The notes beneath the pieces are model-generated. The model saw only the letters and a program-made list of their open reading frames with translations. It was not told the DNA's origin and did no database searches. DNA of 64,000 bases from an uncultured Methanoregula sp. (GTDB taxonomy: Archaea > Halobacteriota > Methanomicrobia > Methanomicrobiales > Methanospirillaceae), in assembly GCF_963662735.1 (NCBI RefSeq), contig NZ_OY759744.1:1220153-1284152 (forward strand). The letters are read 5' to 3'. This document shows positions 35,518 to 44,636 of this stretch, piece after piece. Each line of letters opens with the position of its first letter. Within the stretch, counting starts at the first letter, position 1. A program made the translations under genes and the position numbers.

Positions 35518-36195
35518 TTACATAAACGCAAGATACAGGAAGTACATCCCTATCACGACAATAATCACCCCGATGATCTTGTCGAAGGTTTCGCCGCTGA
35601 CCCGGGCCTTGTCCTTGATGGTCTTTCCCAGGGCCCCGCCCAGCGAACTGATCACGATAAGGGGGATGGAAAGCCCGATTGCATAGATCAGCATGGTGAA
35701 AAATCCCTGGAACGCCGTCTGGTACAGCGCAATATACGTCAGGACAATGAGGAGCATCGGAGCCCCGCGTCCCACGGTGATCGCCCCGAACGAGAGGCCG
35801 AGCAGGAATGCCCCTGTTACGGTGTAGGACATGGGTACTTTGAAAAAATTGAAGATGCTTTTTATCGGCGGCTTGTAGACCTGGATGAGCTGCAGCCCCA
35901 TGAGGATCATCAGTACCCCGCCGATGGCCCACGCGATCGTGCTGTTGAGGAAGAGCAGGTATCTCCCGATGAATCCCGCGATCATCCCGAGCGGCAGGAG
36001 CACGAGAATCGTGCCGATGCAGAACGACAGCGTGAGCTTGAGGATGTTGGGCAGGGAAAGCCGGGTGGTTCCGCTCGTGAGGTACCCGATCAGTCCCAGG
36101 CAGAGCACACTGTTGCACGGGCAGATGCCGGCCATGAGACCAAAGACGAAGATACCAAGGATTGTCGGGTCGAGCGTGGCCATTGAAGTAACCAT
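35518..36195 (-). CDS. CcdA/DsbD-type transmembrane protein
   Basis: 225 aa from the ATG at 36195 (a second ATG at 36183 is possible). Six membrane segments; FVFGLMAGICPCNSVLCLGL in the first carries the paired cysteines typical of the CcdA family, and SMSYTVTGAFLLGLSFGAI-like sequence follows in the middle. CcdA proteins carry thiol reducing power across the membrane. Substrate not indicated; the adjacent divergent gene is a TIM-barrel protein. Confidence 0.75.
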   Translation of the reverse strand: MVTSMATLDPTILGIFVFGLMAGICPCNSVLCLGLIGYLTSGTTRLSLPNILKLTLSFCIGTILVLLPLGMIAGFIGRYLLFLNSTIAWAIGGVLMILMGLQLIQVYKPPIKSIFNFFKVPMSYTVTGAFLLGLSFGAITVGRGAPMLLIVLTYIALYQTAFQGFFTMLIYAIGLSIPLIVISSLGGALGKTIKDKARVSGETFDKIIGVIIVVIGMYFLYLAFM

Positions 36196-36291
36196 TCCCT
36201 GCCAAAGGAAAAAATGTTCGGAAATGGTTCCGGCACTTCCCCCATGTGCCCGATCCATAGATTCTTGGTTTTCTCCCACGTACTGCTCATC

Positions 36292-37002
36292 ATGCCCGGC
36301 ATTTCGACCTACTGCCTCCTTGACCGGCCGCTTGGCCCGGCGCTGGACCGGCTCAGTGAGCTGACCGATCTCATCGAGGTTATGGACGAGGGGCCCCATT
36401 TCGTGGAACATCCGGAGCTGTTTGAAAGTTATTCCGCAGATTTCATCCTCCATGCTCCCTACCACGGGATGAACATCGCCTGCCTCTTCGAGGCTGTCCG
36501 GAAGGCAAGTGTCGAGGTGATGACCGACTGCTTCGCGGTGGCTGCGGAGATCGGCGCTCCCGTTGTCCTCCACCCGGGTTATTTTGCCTGGGAGCAGGAA
36601 CGCGAGCAGGCCGACCGGCAGTTCAGGCTATCCCTCGGGGAGCTCGAACGTGCAGCCAGCGATCTCTCAGTTTCGTTCTCGTTCGAGAACATGGGGGATA
36701 TGAACTTCTTCAACCTCCGGACCCCTGAAGATCTCGCGATCATCAATGGCACAAAGTTCACCCTCGATGTCGGGCATGCCAACCTCAACGGCTGCCTGCC
36801 ACAGTTCTTGGAAACGAAGATCAGCCACCTGCATATCCATGACAATGACGGTCGGCGGGATACCCACAGCCCCGTGGGGGAAGGCAATATCCCGTTTGCT
36901 CCGGTGATGGAAGCAATGCGAAGGAATCATGCCACCGCAGTCATCGAGGTGAAGACGTTCGACGGGGTCCTGAAGAGTATCCGGGCACTTGAAGACCTGT
37001 GA
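36292..37002 (+). CDS. Sugar phosphate isomerase/epimerase-like TIM-barrel protein
   Basis: 236 aa from the ATG at 36292, giving MPGISTYCLLDRPLGPALDR. The AP-endonuclease-2/xylose-isomerase-like barrel is shown by the strand ends VVLHPGYF, FSFENMGDMNFF, KFTLDVGHANLNG and ISHLHIHDNDGRRDTHSPVG, whose His, Glu and Asp residues are the usual metal ligands. Specific substrate unknown. Earlier in-frame starts overlap the divergent gene's promoter. Confidence 0.82.
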   Translation: MPGISTYCLLDRPLGPALDRLSELTDLIEVMDEGPHFVEHPELFESYSADFILHAPYHGMNIACLFEAVRKASVEVMTDCFAVAAEIGAPVVLHPGYFAWEQEREQADRQFRLSLGELERAASDLSVSFSFENMGDMNFFNLRTPEDLAIINGTKFTLDVGHANLNGCLPQFLETKISHLHIHDNDGRRDTHSPVGEGNIPFAPVMEAMRRNHATAVIEVKTFDGVLKSIRALEDL

Positions 37003-37095
37003 GCAACCCGGGCTGGTTCTGCCCTGGTGTGCAATAGCGACGACCGGGTGCCCGAATCTCAACCTCTAAATAATAATCTGTTCACATCCCTGTCC

Positions 37096-37485
37096 ATGGC
37101 AAACATCGCATACTTCGATATACCCGCCGACAACGTCGACCGCGCAAAGCATTTCTACCACAACCTCCTCGGGTGGAAGATCGAACCCGCCAAGGGAGCT
37201 TCCATGGACCAGGAGAAGATGGCAGCAATGGAGTACCAGGAAATCATCACCGGTGAAGCAAAGGAAGGCACGATGAACATGGGCGGGTTGTACAAACGCC
37301 AGATGGGCGAGGGCATCAAAAACTACGTGATGGTCGAGGATCTCGACAAGGTTCTGTTAAAAGTTGTGAAGCTCGGCGGCAAGATTGTGATGCCAAAGGA
37401 GGACATCAAGGGTGTCGGGCAGGTAGCCATCATCCTGGACTCCGAAGGAAACGGTATCGGCCTCTGGAAACCGGGGATGCCTTAA
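37096..37485 (+). CDS. VOC-family (glyoxalase/bleomycin resistance fold) protein
   Basis: 129 aa from the ATG at 37096. Two beta-alpha-beta modules: ANIAYFDIPADNVDRAKHFY with HNLLGWKIEP, and MVEDLDKVLLKVVKLGGKIV with GNGIGLWKP at the end. This is the archaeal type often annotated as glyoxalase-related or lyase-like. Substrate unknown. A TATA-like run TCTAAATAATAAT lies near 37064-37076, suggesting a short leader. Confidence 0.85.
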   Translation: MANIAYFDIPADNVDRAKHFYHNLLGWKIEPAKGASMDQEKMAAMEYQEIITGEAKEGTMNMGGLYKRQMGEGIKNYVMVEDLDKVLLKVVKLGGKIVMPKEDIKGVGQVAIILDSEGNGIGLWKPGMP

Positions 37486-37529
37486 GCCTTTCCCTCTCGC
37501 TAAACCAGACCGGGCCGGCCTGTTGACCG

Positions 37530-38648
37530 TCAGGCTCCGGAGGCACCGGCAGAGCGGGTTTTCGCAATGAGCCGGCGTGCTGCAGCAACGGCTTCTTCCG
37601 CGTGTTGTACGCCGGCATCCACCCCTACCTGCTTCCAGAGGTCAGGGATGAGCAGGAACGGGTAGCCCCCGACAATGACCTTTGTCTTCGCCGTTGCCGG
37701 GTCAGCCCGGAGCGACCTGATGAGGTACCGGAGTTCGGAGAGACGGGATGGCAGGGTTACCGAGAGGGCGAGAACGCCCGCCTTCTGCTCTTTGACCGCA
37801 TCGATAACGGAGGATGCCGGGGTGTTCGCCCCGATATAGTGAACATCCCACCCATCCATCCTGAAGTAGTCCGCGACCATGCGGATCCCGATCTCGTGGA
37901 GCTCCTCTCCCACACAGGCAGCGACTACGGATTTTTTTTGCCGCTTTTCCCGTACGGGTGGGACGATCCGGTTGTCCAGCCGTCCCATGAGCCGGAGGAT
38001 GGCCGCAGAAACGTAATGTTCCCGGTCGATGCCGATCGCGTTCTCCTGCCAGAGCCGGCCCGTCTCCACCAGCACCGGCTGGAAGATGGTGCCGTAGATC
38101 CCGTGGACCGTTGTCCCGGACTCAAGCTCGTTTTCAACAATAGTGTCGGCCCGGTGCTGGTCCCCGTTCAGGAGGGCGTCGAGAAATGCCTGTGCGGACG
38201 GGGACATGGGTGTTTCTCCCGATCCGGGCCCCGCAGATTCTTCCGGTGCGGCCTTCAGGGCAGCAAGTGCTTTCCGGATGAACCGGGCAGAATTCTCGCG
38301 GTAATCGGGGGGCAGTTCCTCCGCAAGCACGCCCGCGAGCACCCTGATGCACGACGCAGTGAACCCTTCCGGGAAGTGGCGGGCAGCCTGTCGCGCCCTT
38401 GCCCTGCAGCTGTAATCGATGAGAAATGCCGGGCTGCCGGTGGCAAGCGATTCCTGGAGGCTCCCGACCGAGTCCCTGAACTCCTCCCGGATCTCCGCCC
38501 ACCGGTGGGGACTGAAGTTCTGCCATGTTCTGGCATGTACCGTGCTGTACCGGTCCACTGCCTTTCCTGCAAGGTAGTCCCGGTCAAGACTGACCGGCTG
38601 ATACACGGGCGTACCCTCCTTGTCCATCGATCGTGCGCCTCCACTCAT
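37530..38648 (-). CDS. Cobalamin-binding protein with CarH-like sensor motif
   Basis: 372 aa. Residues ~40-135 are a helical domain of unknown type. Residues ~150-225 form a four-helix B12-cap with W200-x9-E210-H211 (WQENAIGIDREH), the WX9EH signature of CarH-type B12 photoreceptors. Residues ~240-350 are the Rossmann B12 domain: E249-L-H251-E-I-G254, then exactly 41 residues to SVTL (296-299), then 27 to GG (327-328), the full base-off binding pattern. There is no MerR helix-turn-helix and no methyltransferase gene nearby, so a sensory role is more likely than methyl transfer. The residue after the Trp is Gln, not the His used by CarH after illumination. Confidence 0.83.
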   Translation of the reverse strand: MSGGARSMDKEGTPVYQPVSLDRDYLAGKAVDRYSTVHARTWQNFSPHRWAEIREEFRDSVGSLQESLATGSPAFLIDYSCRARARQAARHFPEGFTASCIRVLAGVLAEELPPDYRENSARFIRKALAALKAAPEESAGPGSGETPMSPSAQAFLDALLNGDQHRADTIVENELESGTTVHGIYGTIFQPVLVETGRLWQENAIGIDREHYVSAAILRLMGRLDNRIVPPVREKRQKKSVVAACVGEELHEIGIRMVADYFRMDGWDVHYIGANTPASSVIDAVKEQKAGVLALSVTLPSRLSELRYLIRSLRADPATAKTKVIVGGYPFLLIPDLWKQVGVDAGVQHAEEAVAAARRLIAKTRSAGASGA

Positions 38649-38744
38649 TAAGAGAGAGAATTCAACTGAAGGGATATTAGACTATCCTTCCGGGAAGGGT
38701 TTATTCGAGTGCCACTTGCCTGGGCTGGTAAATGCGCAACATTA

Positions 38745-38780
38745 TTCTCAATATGAGAAATAGTTTTATCTAAATGAGAA
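38745..38780 (+). promoter_or_regulatory. Promoter/operator of the DUF2178-XRE pair
   Basis: A perfect inverted repeat TTCTCA-ATA-TGAGAA (38745-38759) precedes the AT-rich TATA candidate TAGTTTTATCTAAAT, and another TGAGAA half-site lies at 38775-38780, 21 bp (two helical turns) after the previous one. The layout suits control by the XRE regulator encoded downstream. Confidence 0.55.
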
Positions 38781-38802
38781 ACATATGTTACATTGTGAGA
38801 TC

Positions 38803-39366
38803 ATGAAGAAACAGACCTATTACGGATGTCTTGCCCTTATCCTTGCGGTTATGGTCCTGGCCCTCGGGTTCGGGATGACCACGGGAAACCTTCTTGTCCC
38901 GGTTATCATCATTGCCTGTGCAGTCGGTGCCATCTGGCTCTGCCACCGCAGGGTAACGGACGTGATGACGGATGATCTGGAATCGGCCATCAGCGGCAAG
39001 GCGGCTCTCAAAGCCCTTGAAGTGACGGTGATTGTTGCAGCCATCGTGTTTGCGATTACCACGGGATTTTATTTTAATGGCAGCCGGGGGATTGGCATGC
39101 ACGGGTTTGAAAACGGATCCGTGCTGATCCACGCCAACCAGGTTTATTCCGGCGGACAGATTGTATACGATAAGTACTATTTCATAGCCGATCCCGGAAA
39201 CCTGAGCATGGACGATGTTCTTTCCCTCAACCAGTTGTTTACGAATTCTCATCGTGTCCGGGAGTTCCCCCTCGCGTTCGGTGTTGCCCTGGGATGCATG
39301 GTTGTATTCCTGGTGGGCCTGTACGCGGCATTTTCTTATTACTACACCAAGAAATATGAGGAATAA
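38803..39366 (+). CDS. DUF2178-like membrane protein
   Basis: 187 aa from the ATG at 38803 (an in-frame ATG at 38785 is possible but GTGA at 38795 supports the later one). Four membrane segments: two near the N-terminus (CLALILAVMVLALGFGMTTG; LLVPVIIIACAVGAIWLCHR), one near residue 80 and one at the C-terminus. RRVTDVMTDDLESAISGKAA lies between. Paired with a small XRE regulator 5 bases downstream, a common arrangement in archaea; function unknown. Confidence 0.78.
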   Translation: MKKQTYYGCLALILAVMVLALGFGMTTGNLLVPVIIIACAVGAIWLCHRRVTDVMTDDLESAISGKAALKALEVTVIVAAIVFAITTGFYFNGSRGIGMHGFENGSVLIHANQVYSGGQIVYDKYYFIADPGNLSMDDVLSLNQLFTNSHRVREFPLAFGVALGCMVVFLVGLYAAFSYYYTKKYEE

Positions 39367-39371
39367 TCCGG

Positions 39372-39572
39372 ATGAAGAACAAGATCAAAGTGTACCGGGC
39401 TATGCGGAACATGACCCAGGAAGAGCTTGCCGAACGTCTCCGGGTCACCCGCCGGACCATCAACTCTATCGAGGGAGACAAGTACAACCCCTCGATTGAA
39501 CTTGCCTTCAGGATCGCACGGCTGTTCGAGGTTCCGGTCGAGGAGATGTTCAGCCTCGATGACGAGGGATAA
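39372..39572 (+). CDS. Small XRE-family (Cro/CI-type) transcriptional regulator
   Basis: 66 aa, all helix-turn-helix: KVYRAMRNMTQEELAERLRV with TRRTINSIEGDKYNPSIELA. Such short regulators pair with DUF2178 membrane proteins. It probably controls its own operon through the TGAGAA sites at 38745-38780. Confidence 0.88.
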   Translation: MKNKIKVYRAMRNMTQEELAERLRVTRRTINSIEGDKYNPSIELAFRIARLFEVPVEEMFSLDDEG

Positions 39573-39617
39573 CCGGGTCTCCTTGTTTGGCTGCAGGCCC
39601 GGGTAAACCAGCCCTTT

Positions 39618-40778
39618 TTATTTCTCGACAATCGCCCGCATCAGGGCCATCACGCCCGGCTTTGCCGGCTTCCGGGATGCGGGCATCCCGAATCCCCCCA
39701 TCCCCGGCTCCGGCTCGTCGAACATCTCCGCGTTCAGCCGTTCGTTGAGCTCGTCGAAGATCCGCTTGTAGGCCGTGCAGTGGGGGTCAACTCCGTCCAG
39801 CGCTCCCCCCGAGGGAGCGATCGCGTTATACGGGCACCCGCCCCGGCAGTACCTGATATGCGAGCAGTCTTTGCAGGCCGTATTCACATACTCCGCAAAA
39901 GCCGTCATCCTCTTTCCGGGTTCTGACTGCATGAGCTGCTCCAGGGTCGGCTTGTCCCGGACGTGCGCCATCACCCATTCCGGCATCCCGACAAATCGGT
40001 AACACGGGTAGATACTCCCGTCGGGGCCGATCGCAAACGTGCTCCCCATGCAGTCAACGTAGGTGCAGACCGATCCCCGGCGGGTGAACACGCACCGGCA
40101 GAGATCGTTGATGTTCATCACTTCCATCGTACCGAGGTTTTCAAGGGATTTGTCGAGCAGGAAAACCAGCAGCTCCCCGTATTCTGCCGGTTCCAGCGCC
40201 CACTCCTTCGGGTTCTCCGACCGAAGCGATGGCAGGGCCGGGTGGAGTTTCAGGACAAAGCCCCGCTCCTTGAAAAACGCAAAAATCTCCTCACGGTGTT
40301 TCACTGATTTGTTGGTGAACGTGCAGATGAACCGCACCTGGAGGCCGGCTGCCCGGGCAATCTCGTACCCCTTCATCGTCTTTGCAAAATACCCGTCCCC
40401 CCGCTGCGAATCGGTGATATCCTCCGGGCCATCAATGCTCGACCCGATGGGGACGTGGAACTGCGCAAGCACGCGGGCGATCTCCGGTGTCATCCGCCAG
40501 AGGTTGGTCTGCATGGCAAAATCGGGAGTGAGATCCGCAAGCTCACCCGCGAGGAGGGGCAGGGCCTGCCGGTAGAAATCCGCGCCGGCGAGGAGCGGTT
40601 CCCCCCCGTGAAAGGTGAACGTGACCCGGTCCTTGCGGAAATCTTTGAGCCACGCGACAACGTCTTTTACCGTATCGATGCTCATGATGGGCGACCCTTC
40701 CTCTGAACTCCAGCAGTACTTGCACCTGCCGGGACAGCCCAGCGTCGGGATGAGCATCACGTGAAACGGATTTTTCAT
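39618..40778 (-). CDS. Radical SAM/SPASM peptide-modifying enzyme
   Basis: 386 aa. The radical SAM cluster is LGCPGRCKYCWSSE (CxxxCxxC) near residue 15, followed by VTFTFHGGEPLLAGADFYRQ. A SPASM-type C-terminus binds extra clusters (CKDCSHIRYCRGGCPYN, plus Cys at 228, 238 and 243 by rough count). This looks like the methanogen peptide-modifying family named after Mhun_1560 (from memory). Such enzymes modify a small ribosomal peptide, but no convincing precursor gene is adjacent. The C-terminal ~40 residues (EPEPGMGGFGMPASRKPAKP) are low-complexity. Confidence 0.82.
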   Translation of the reverse strand: MKNPFHVMLIPTLGCPGRCKYCWSSEEGSPIMSIDTVKDVVAWLKDFRKDRVTFTFHGGEPLLAGADFYRQALPLLAGELADLTPDFAMQTNLWRMTPEIARVLAQFHVPIGSSIDGPEDITDSQRGDGYFAKTMKGYEIARAAGLQVRFICTFTNKSVKHREEIFAFFKERGFVLKLHPALPSLRSENPKEWALEPAEYGELLVFLLDKSLENLGTMEVMNINDLCRCVFTRRGSVCTYVDCMGSTFAIGPDGSIYPCYRFVGMPEWVMAHVRDKPTLEQLMQSEPGKRMTAFAEYVNTACKDCSHIRYCRGGCPYNAIAPSGGALDGVDPHCTAYKRIFDELNERLNAEMFDEPEPGMGGFGMPASRKPAKPGVMALMRAIVEK

Positions 40779-41003
40779 TAGCTTTTTTTCCGTTCGTCAG
40801 GGTAAAAGTGTTTTCATCTTTCCCCCTGCCGGGGCACGGGATTTTTGTCAGCAGTTCCCACTACATTTGGAGCGGGATATTCGAGACGTGCATATCCCGT
40901 CGGGTCCCGATTTTCCTCGCGGGATGCACCCGGAAAAAGAGCAATGGCTGGACAAACCTGGTTCATGTTACCCGGTAACCTCTCCTGCAATGACGATCCT
41001 GGA

Positions 41004-41034
41004 GAGAAAATTCTCAAAAAAGAAAAAAAATTAG
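41004..41034 (-). terminator. mcr operon terminator region
   Basis: Just after the mcrA stop, the minus strand has a T-rich run (TTTTTTTTCTTTTTT, plus 41016-41030), followed by a short hairpin GAGAA-TT-TTCTC. Poly-T without a preceding strong stem is a normal archaeal terminator. Confidence 0.45.
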
Positions 41035-41048
41035 GTGGGGATTCGTGC

Positions 41049-42737
41049 TTACCTTGCGGGGATGATCAGTGAGCGCTCGCCGGCTGGCATGAACTCACGG
41101 ATTGCACCACGTGCAAACTCGCGGCGGGGTTCGGAGAAGTCGAACTTGAGCGAGGGGTCTGCGAAACAGATCTTGATCAGCGGGGAGAGGACCCATGCGT
41201 CCTGGCGTCCGTAGTGGGCGGCGGATGCGATGGCTGCGTATTCTCCCTGGTGTCCGACGTTCATCGCGTAGTTGGGGTAGTTTGGTCCACGGAGCTCGCC
41301 GATACAGCCTTCGTCGGGTCTGATCGACATTGAGTTGGTTGAACCGCACTGGTCCTGCAGGTCGTAGCCGAAGAAGCCGAGACGTGACCAGCCTTCCTTG
41401 TGGGCGAGCATGGACATGTACCAGCCGTTCAGGCCAGCGTTCGAGTTTGCAGTAGCGAGTGAACAGGAGATACCTGATGCTGCTGCAAGTACGGATGCAC
41501 GCTGCGATCCGCCGAAGTGGCTCTCGAGGGTGGTGGGGTACTGTTCGTACTGTTCCATACCGTAGAGAGTAACCTCGGTTGCGATGTCGCTGATGACTTC
41601 CTGGGTCTTCTTTGCCTTGCCGAGACCGCCGTGCTTGGACTTGATGTAGTCAAGACCATAGTAGCAGTAGTCATCGAGGATGTTGTCGGTGTATGCAGCG
41701 GTTGCATACTGGGTGAATCCGACACCACCGGACATGTAGGATCCGAGCCAGATCTGGTCGAAAAGCATTGCACCTGCACCGACGACTTCAAGGGTTGCCT
41801 TGACGGGGTCGTTGGGGTACTTGCGGTCGGCCTGGATCATATCACCGAAGTGACCGAACTTGATGCCACCTGGCTCGTTCGGGCCACGTGCACGGCGGGC
41901 GGGCAGGATATCTGCCATCTGGATAACACCGGCGTGCTTTGCTGCGAATGCGAGGTCAGCGACTGCTGCTTCGCCTGCGCACATGTGGTATGCACCGATG
42001 AAGGACATACCGATCTGCATTGCAGACCAGCGGGAGGTGGTTCCACCGTCGCAGGTCCTGCTGACGGTCGTGGGGATGTGCACTGCCTGGAACATCGACT
42101 TGCCGACAGCTGCCTTCAGGGCTGCTGCGGACTTTGCCGGGAAGAGCTTGTCGAGGTTGAGGAGGAACTGGGGCTCGATGTCATCTGCCATCTCGTCGTC
42201 GCCAGTGAAGATCTTCACGTAACAGTCGTCGACAAGTGACGGGTGGGTCTCGACCATGTGTTCCTGAACGACTGCGCCGCCTGGCATTGCGTGGTTCAGC
42301 ACGTGGAGGTACTCGTTGATGGTCTCAGGGGTAACTTCCTTGCCGAGACGCTTCTGGAGGGTGTTGTGGGCGAGGTCAAGACCTACGATGATGGTCCTGC
42401 GGATGTCATCCCACATCTGCTGCATTGCAGCGTTGTTAACGAAGTGGAGGTCGTCGCCTTCTACAAAGACGTTGGTGCCGCTAACTTCGTAGGTCATCAG
42501 CTGGCGCTGACCGAGCGGGATACCACCGAGGTGGCAGCGCTTGGGGTCGTAGCCGGAGATACCGCGGTCCATCTCGACCTTCTTACCGGCCTTCATGAAC
42601 TCGACTTTGCGGGGGGACTGCTCAAGACCTTCCCGGCCGAACACGGTGTGGGTTGCCTGGGGGTCTTCTGCAAACTTCTCCTTCATTGCCTTCAGGAAGA
42701 GCTTCTGGGTTCTCTCGATTTTTGCTGCTTTCGCCAT
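41049..42737 (-). CDS. mcrA: Methyl-coenzyme M reductase subunit alpha
   Basis: 562 aa, standard length. Forms the F430 active site that releases methane and CoM-S-S-CoB. The active-site block [20 protein letters not shown] is intact, including the Gly-Tyr and Cys positions that are modified in other MCRs (thioglycine and methylcysteine). [20 protein letters not shown] precedes it. Last gene of the mcrBDCGA operon. Confidence 0.97.
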   Translation of the reverse strand: MAKAAKIERTQKLFLKAMKEKFAEDPQATHTVFGREGLEQSPRKVEFMKAGKKVEMDRGISGYDPKRCHLGGIPLGQRQLMTYEVSGTNVFVEGDDLHFVNNAAMQQMWDDIRRTIIVGLDLAHNTLQKRLGKEVTPETINEYLHVLNHAMPGGAVVQEHMVETHPSLVDDCYVKIFTGDDEMADDIEPQFLLNLDKLFPAKSAAALKAAVGKSMFQAVHIPTTVSRTCDGGTTSRWSAMQIGMSFIGAYHMCAGEAAVADLAFAAKHAGVIQMADILPARRARGPNEPGGIKFGHFGDMIQADRKYPNDPVKATLEVVGAGAMLFDQIWLGSYMSGGVGFTQYATAAYTDNILDDYCYYGLDYIKSKHGGLGKAKKTQEVISDIATEVTLYGMEQYEQYPTTLESHFGGSQRASVLAAASGISCSLATANSNAGLNGWYMSMLAHKEGWSRLGFFGYDLQDQCGSTNSMSIRPDEGCIGELRGPNYPNYAMNVGHQGEYAAIASAAHYGRQDAWVLSPLIKICFADPSLKFDFSEPRREFARGAIREFMPAGERSLIIPAR

Positions 42738-42739
42738 AA

Positions 42740-43507
42740 TTAGGCCTCCTTGGGCATGAATCCGTACTTGACACGGAGTCCGTGGATGCGCTGGATGTAT
42801 TCGATGGCTTCTGCGTCGTCACGGTAGGCAGATCCTACGAGTGAGTGGTAGATGGTGGTGTTTGCCTTGAGCCACTTTGCGTCTGCCGGCTTGCCAACCT
42901 TGACTTCTGCGTCCAGGGGCTCTCCGATCTGGTTCTTGACGTACTTGACAACACCTGCCTTCTTGTCGAAGACACAGCGCTGGAGCATGTCGAACATCAT
43001 TCCGTTCTCATCGAGACGGAGGGAGTGGCCGTGCACGGTTGCTCCACGGATACCGCAGAGTGCGGGGTCGAAGAGTTCTGAGTTGACGAGGTCCTTGGCG
43101 TATTTCTCAAGGTCTCTCTCACGGCACTCGATGATCTGACGGCCGGACAGGGTACCTGGGTCAATGCCGCGGAAGCGGTATGCCTCGAGGTATGACCTGA
43201 GGTAGGGCTGGCAGGGTGCATTGTACATTGAGTCTGCGAACTGGATGTAACGGACACGGTCGCCGGCCTTTGCGCCGTCGGTCGGGGTTACAAGCTTGCG
43301 GACCGGACAGTTGGGTTCCTGCTGTTCTGACAGCGGGGGGTGTGCACTCTTGTAGGCTGAGCCGGGTGCACGGTGTCCCATGATCAGGACAATGTCCTTG
43401 TCGGTAACATCGCGAAGCTTGGTGAGCTTGTGTGCGGGGTCCATCTGCTTGCGCCTGTTTGCGGCGACGGTAGATGAGCCTGCATAATACTGGGGTTTGT
43501 ATGCCAT
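42740..43507 (-). CDS. mcrG: Methyl-coenzyme M reductase subunit gamma
   Basis: 255 aa. N-terminal [20 protein letters not shown] and [20 protein letters not shown] are highly conserved in McrG, which completes the F430 pocket with McrA and McrB. Two bases before the mcrA start. Confidence 0.97.
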   Translation of the reverse strand: MAYKPQYYAGSSTVAANRRKQMDPAHKLTKLRDVTDKDIVLIMGHRAPGSAYKSAHPPLSEQQEPNCPVRKLVTPTDGAKAGDRVRYIQFADSMYNAPCQPYLRSYLEAYRFRGIDPGTLSGRQIIECRERDLEKYAKDLVNSELFDPALCGIRGATVHGHSLRLDENGMMFDMLQRCVFDKKAGVVKYVKNQIGEPLDAEVKVGKPADAKWLKANTTIYHSLVGSAYRDDAEAIEYIQRIHGLRVKYGFMPKEA

Positions 43508-43514
43508 TATTTTA

Positions 43515-44150
43515 TCACTCCAATAATTGCTTCTTTTTCATGAGTTTCATGACGGACGAAATAACTTCTGCCATCTTTTCGCGTGTGGGGGTCTGACCCC
43601 GGGTCACGCCGCTCACAATGGACATGACCGTACCTTTGGTACGGATCTTGTCTTCAGGCGGCATCACGACCGATGTCTTCACGCCCTCCTTTGCGAAGTC
43701 CTCATAATCCACCGGGGACTGGGAAACCACGATTGCCTTCACGTCACAAGCCTGAAGGATAAAACGGACCTTGTGCACCACGTGGGAACGTACGTTCCCG
43801 TGATGGAGGATGGCAACCTTGTGTTTCTCTATCTGCGCGATCTCCTTCGGAGTAATCCCAAAATAAGCGCCGAGGACGGATCCCCCGATCTTGGGGGCGT
43901 CCGGCGGTACGCCACTTCCGGCATTCAGTACCAGCGTGCTGATACTGTATTCAACGCCCTGTTGTCGCAGACCTGAGGTGATATCGCACACCGGTTTTGT
44001 CACGTGGCGGCGTCCGGGAGACATCCCGACCACAATGACATCCGGGTACCGGCATTCAGAGATGGTGCCCCTCTGGGCAAGACCGCCTCCTTTACCCATG
44101 CCCATCGCCTCGCGGCAGTCAACAACCTGGGTTACTCGTCCAATCGGCAT
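43515..44150 (-). CDS. mcrC: Methyl-coenzyme M reductase operon protein C
   Basis: 211 aa. McrC is part of the ATP-dependent complex that activates MCR by reducing F430. Conserved GRVTQVVDCREAMGMGKGGG and VIVVGMSPGRRHVTKPVCDI identify it. Overlaps mcrD by one base. Confidence 0.94.
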   Translation of the reverse strand: MPIGRVTQVVDCREAMGMGKGGGLAQRGTISECRYPDVIVVGMSPGRRHVTKPVCDITSGLRQQGVEYSISTLVLNAGSGVPPDAPKIGGSVLGAYFGITPKEIAQIEKHKVAILHHGNVRSHVVHKVRFILQACDVKAIVVSQSPVDYEDFAKEGVKTSVVMPPEDKIRTKGTVMSIVSGVTRGQTPTREKMAEVISSVMKLMKKKQLLE

Positions 44151-44620
44151 TATCTGATTCCCTGGAGAATTATCGGCTTGGACTTGCTGCTTGGATCAGC
44201 AAGGCCGAGCATTGCCTTGTCCGCATTCGGGCCGTACTTGCAGTAATCCACAAGCGACGGCTCGGTCTTCATAAATTTTCCTTCCTTGATGCGGAAGGAA
44301 AAATCGGTAAAAACCGGTTCGACAGCGGCTTTCAGTGCGGGGATGACGTCGCGGTTCTCGATCTCGAGGAGGACGGTGCCTACGTGGACCTGGAGGGGTA
44401 ACTCCTGGTCGCCGACCATGATGGTCTTCCTCATCGGGTGAGGATTGGCCAGTCCTTTGGCCGGTCCGTAGGGGACTGTCAGGGGAAGGCGTTGTCCATT
44501 GAGGACCATCCGCCTTACACCCGGGACACTCACAATCCTGTTGAGAAGTTTCTCCGTAGTCTCGGGATTGAGCAGGCGCTCCGAATCAATTCTGCACTGG
44601 GGGAACGTGGCTTCTGTCAT
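44150..44620 (-). CDS. mcrD: Methyl-coenzyme M reductase operon protein D
   Basis: 156 aa from the ATG at 44620, preceded by AAGGAT; longer starts would overlap mcrB. McrD associates with MCR and is thought to help assembly. Landmarks: QCRIDSERLLNPETTEKLLN and VPYGPAKGLANPHPMRKTIM. Confidence 0.93.
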   Translation of the reverse strand: MTEATFPQCRIDSERLLNPETTEKLLNRIVSVPGVRRMVLNGQRLPLTVPYGPAKGLANPHPMRKTIMVGDQELPLQVHVGTVLLEIENRDVIPALKAAVEPVFTDFSFRIKEGKFMKTEPSLVDYCKYGPNADKAMLGLADPSSKSKPIILQGIR

Positions 44621-44636
44621 TCGTATCCTTGAAGGC

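Noticed and set aside
36196..36573. Long N-terminal extension of the CcdA-like protein
   Set aside because: The extra 126 codons are hydrophilic, antisense to the divergent TIM-barrel gene, and contain no membrane or family features.
40814..41017. 67-codon minus-strand frame as precursor peptide for the radical SAM enzyme
   Set aside because: It starts inside the mcr terminator region, has no ribosome binding site and no core-peptide pattern.
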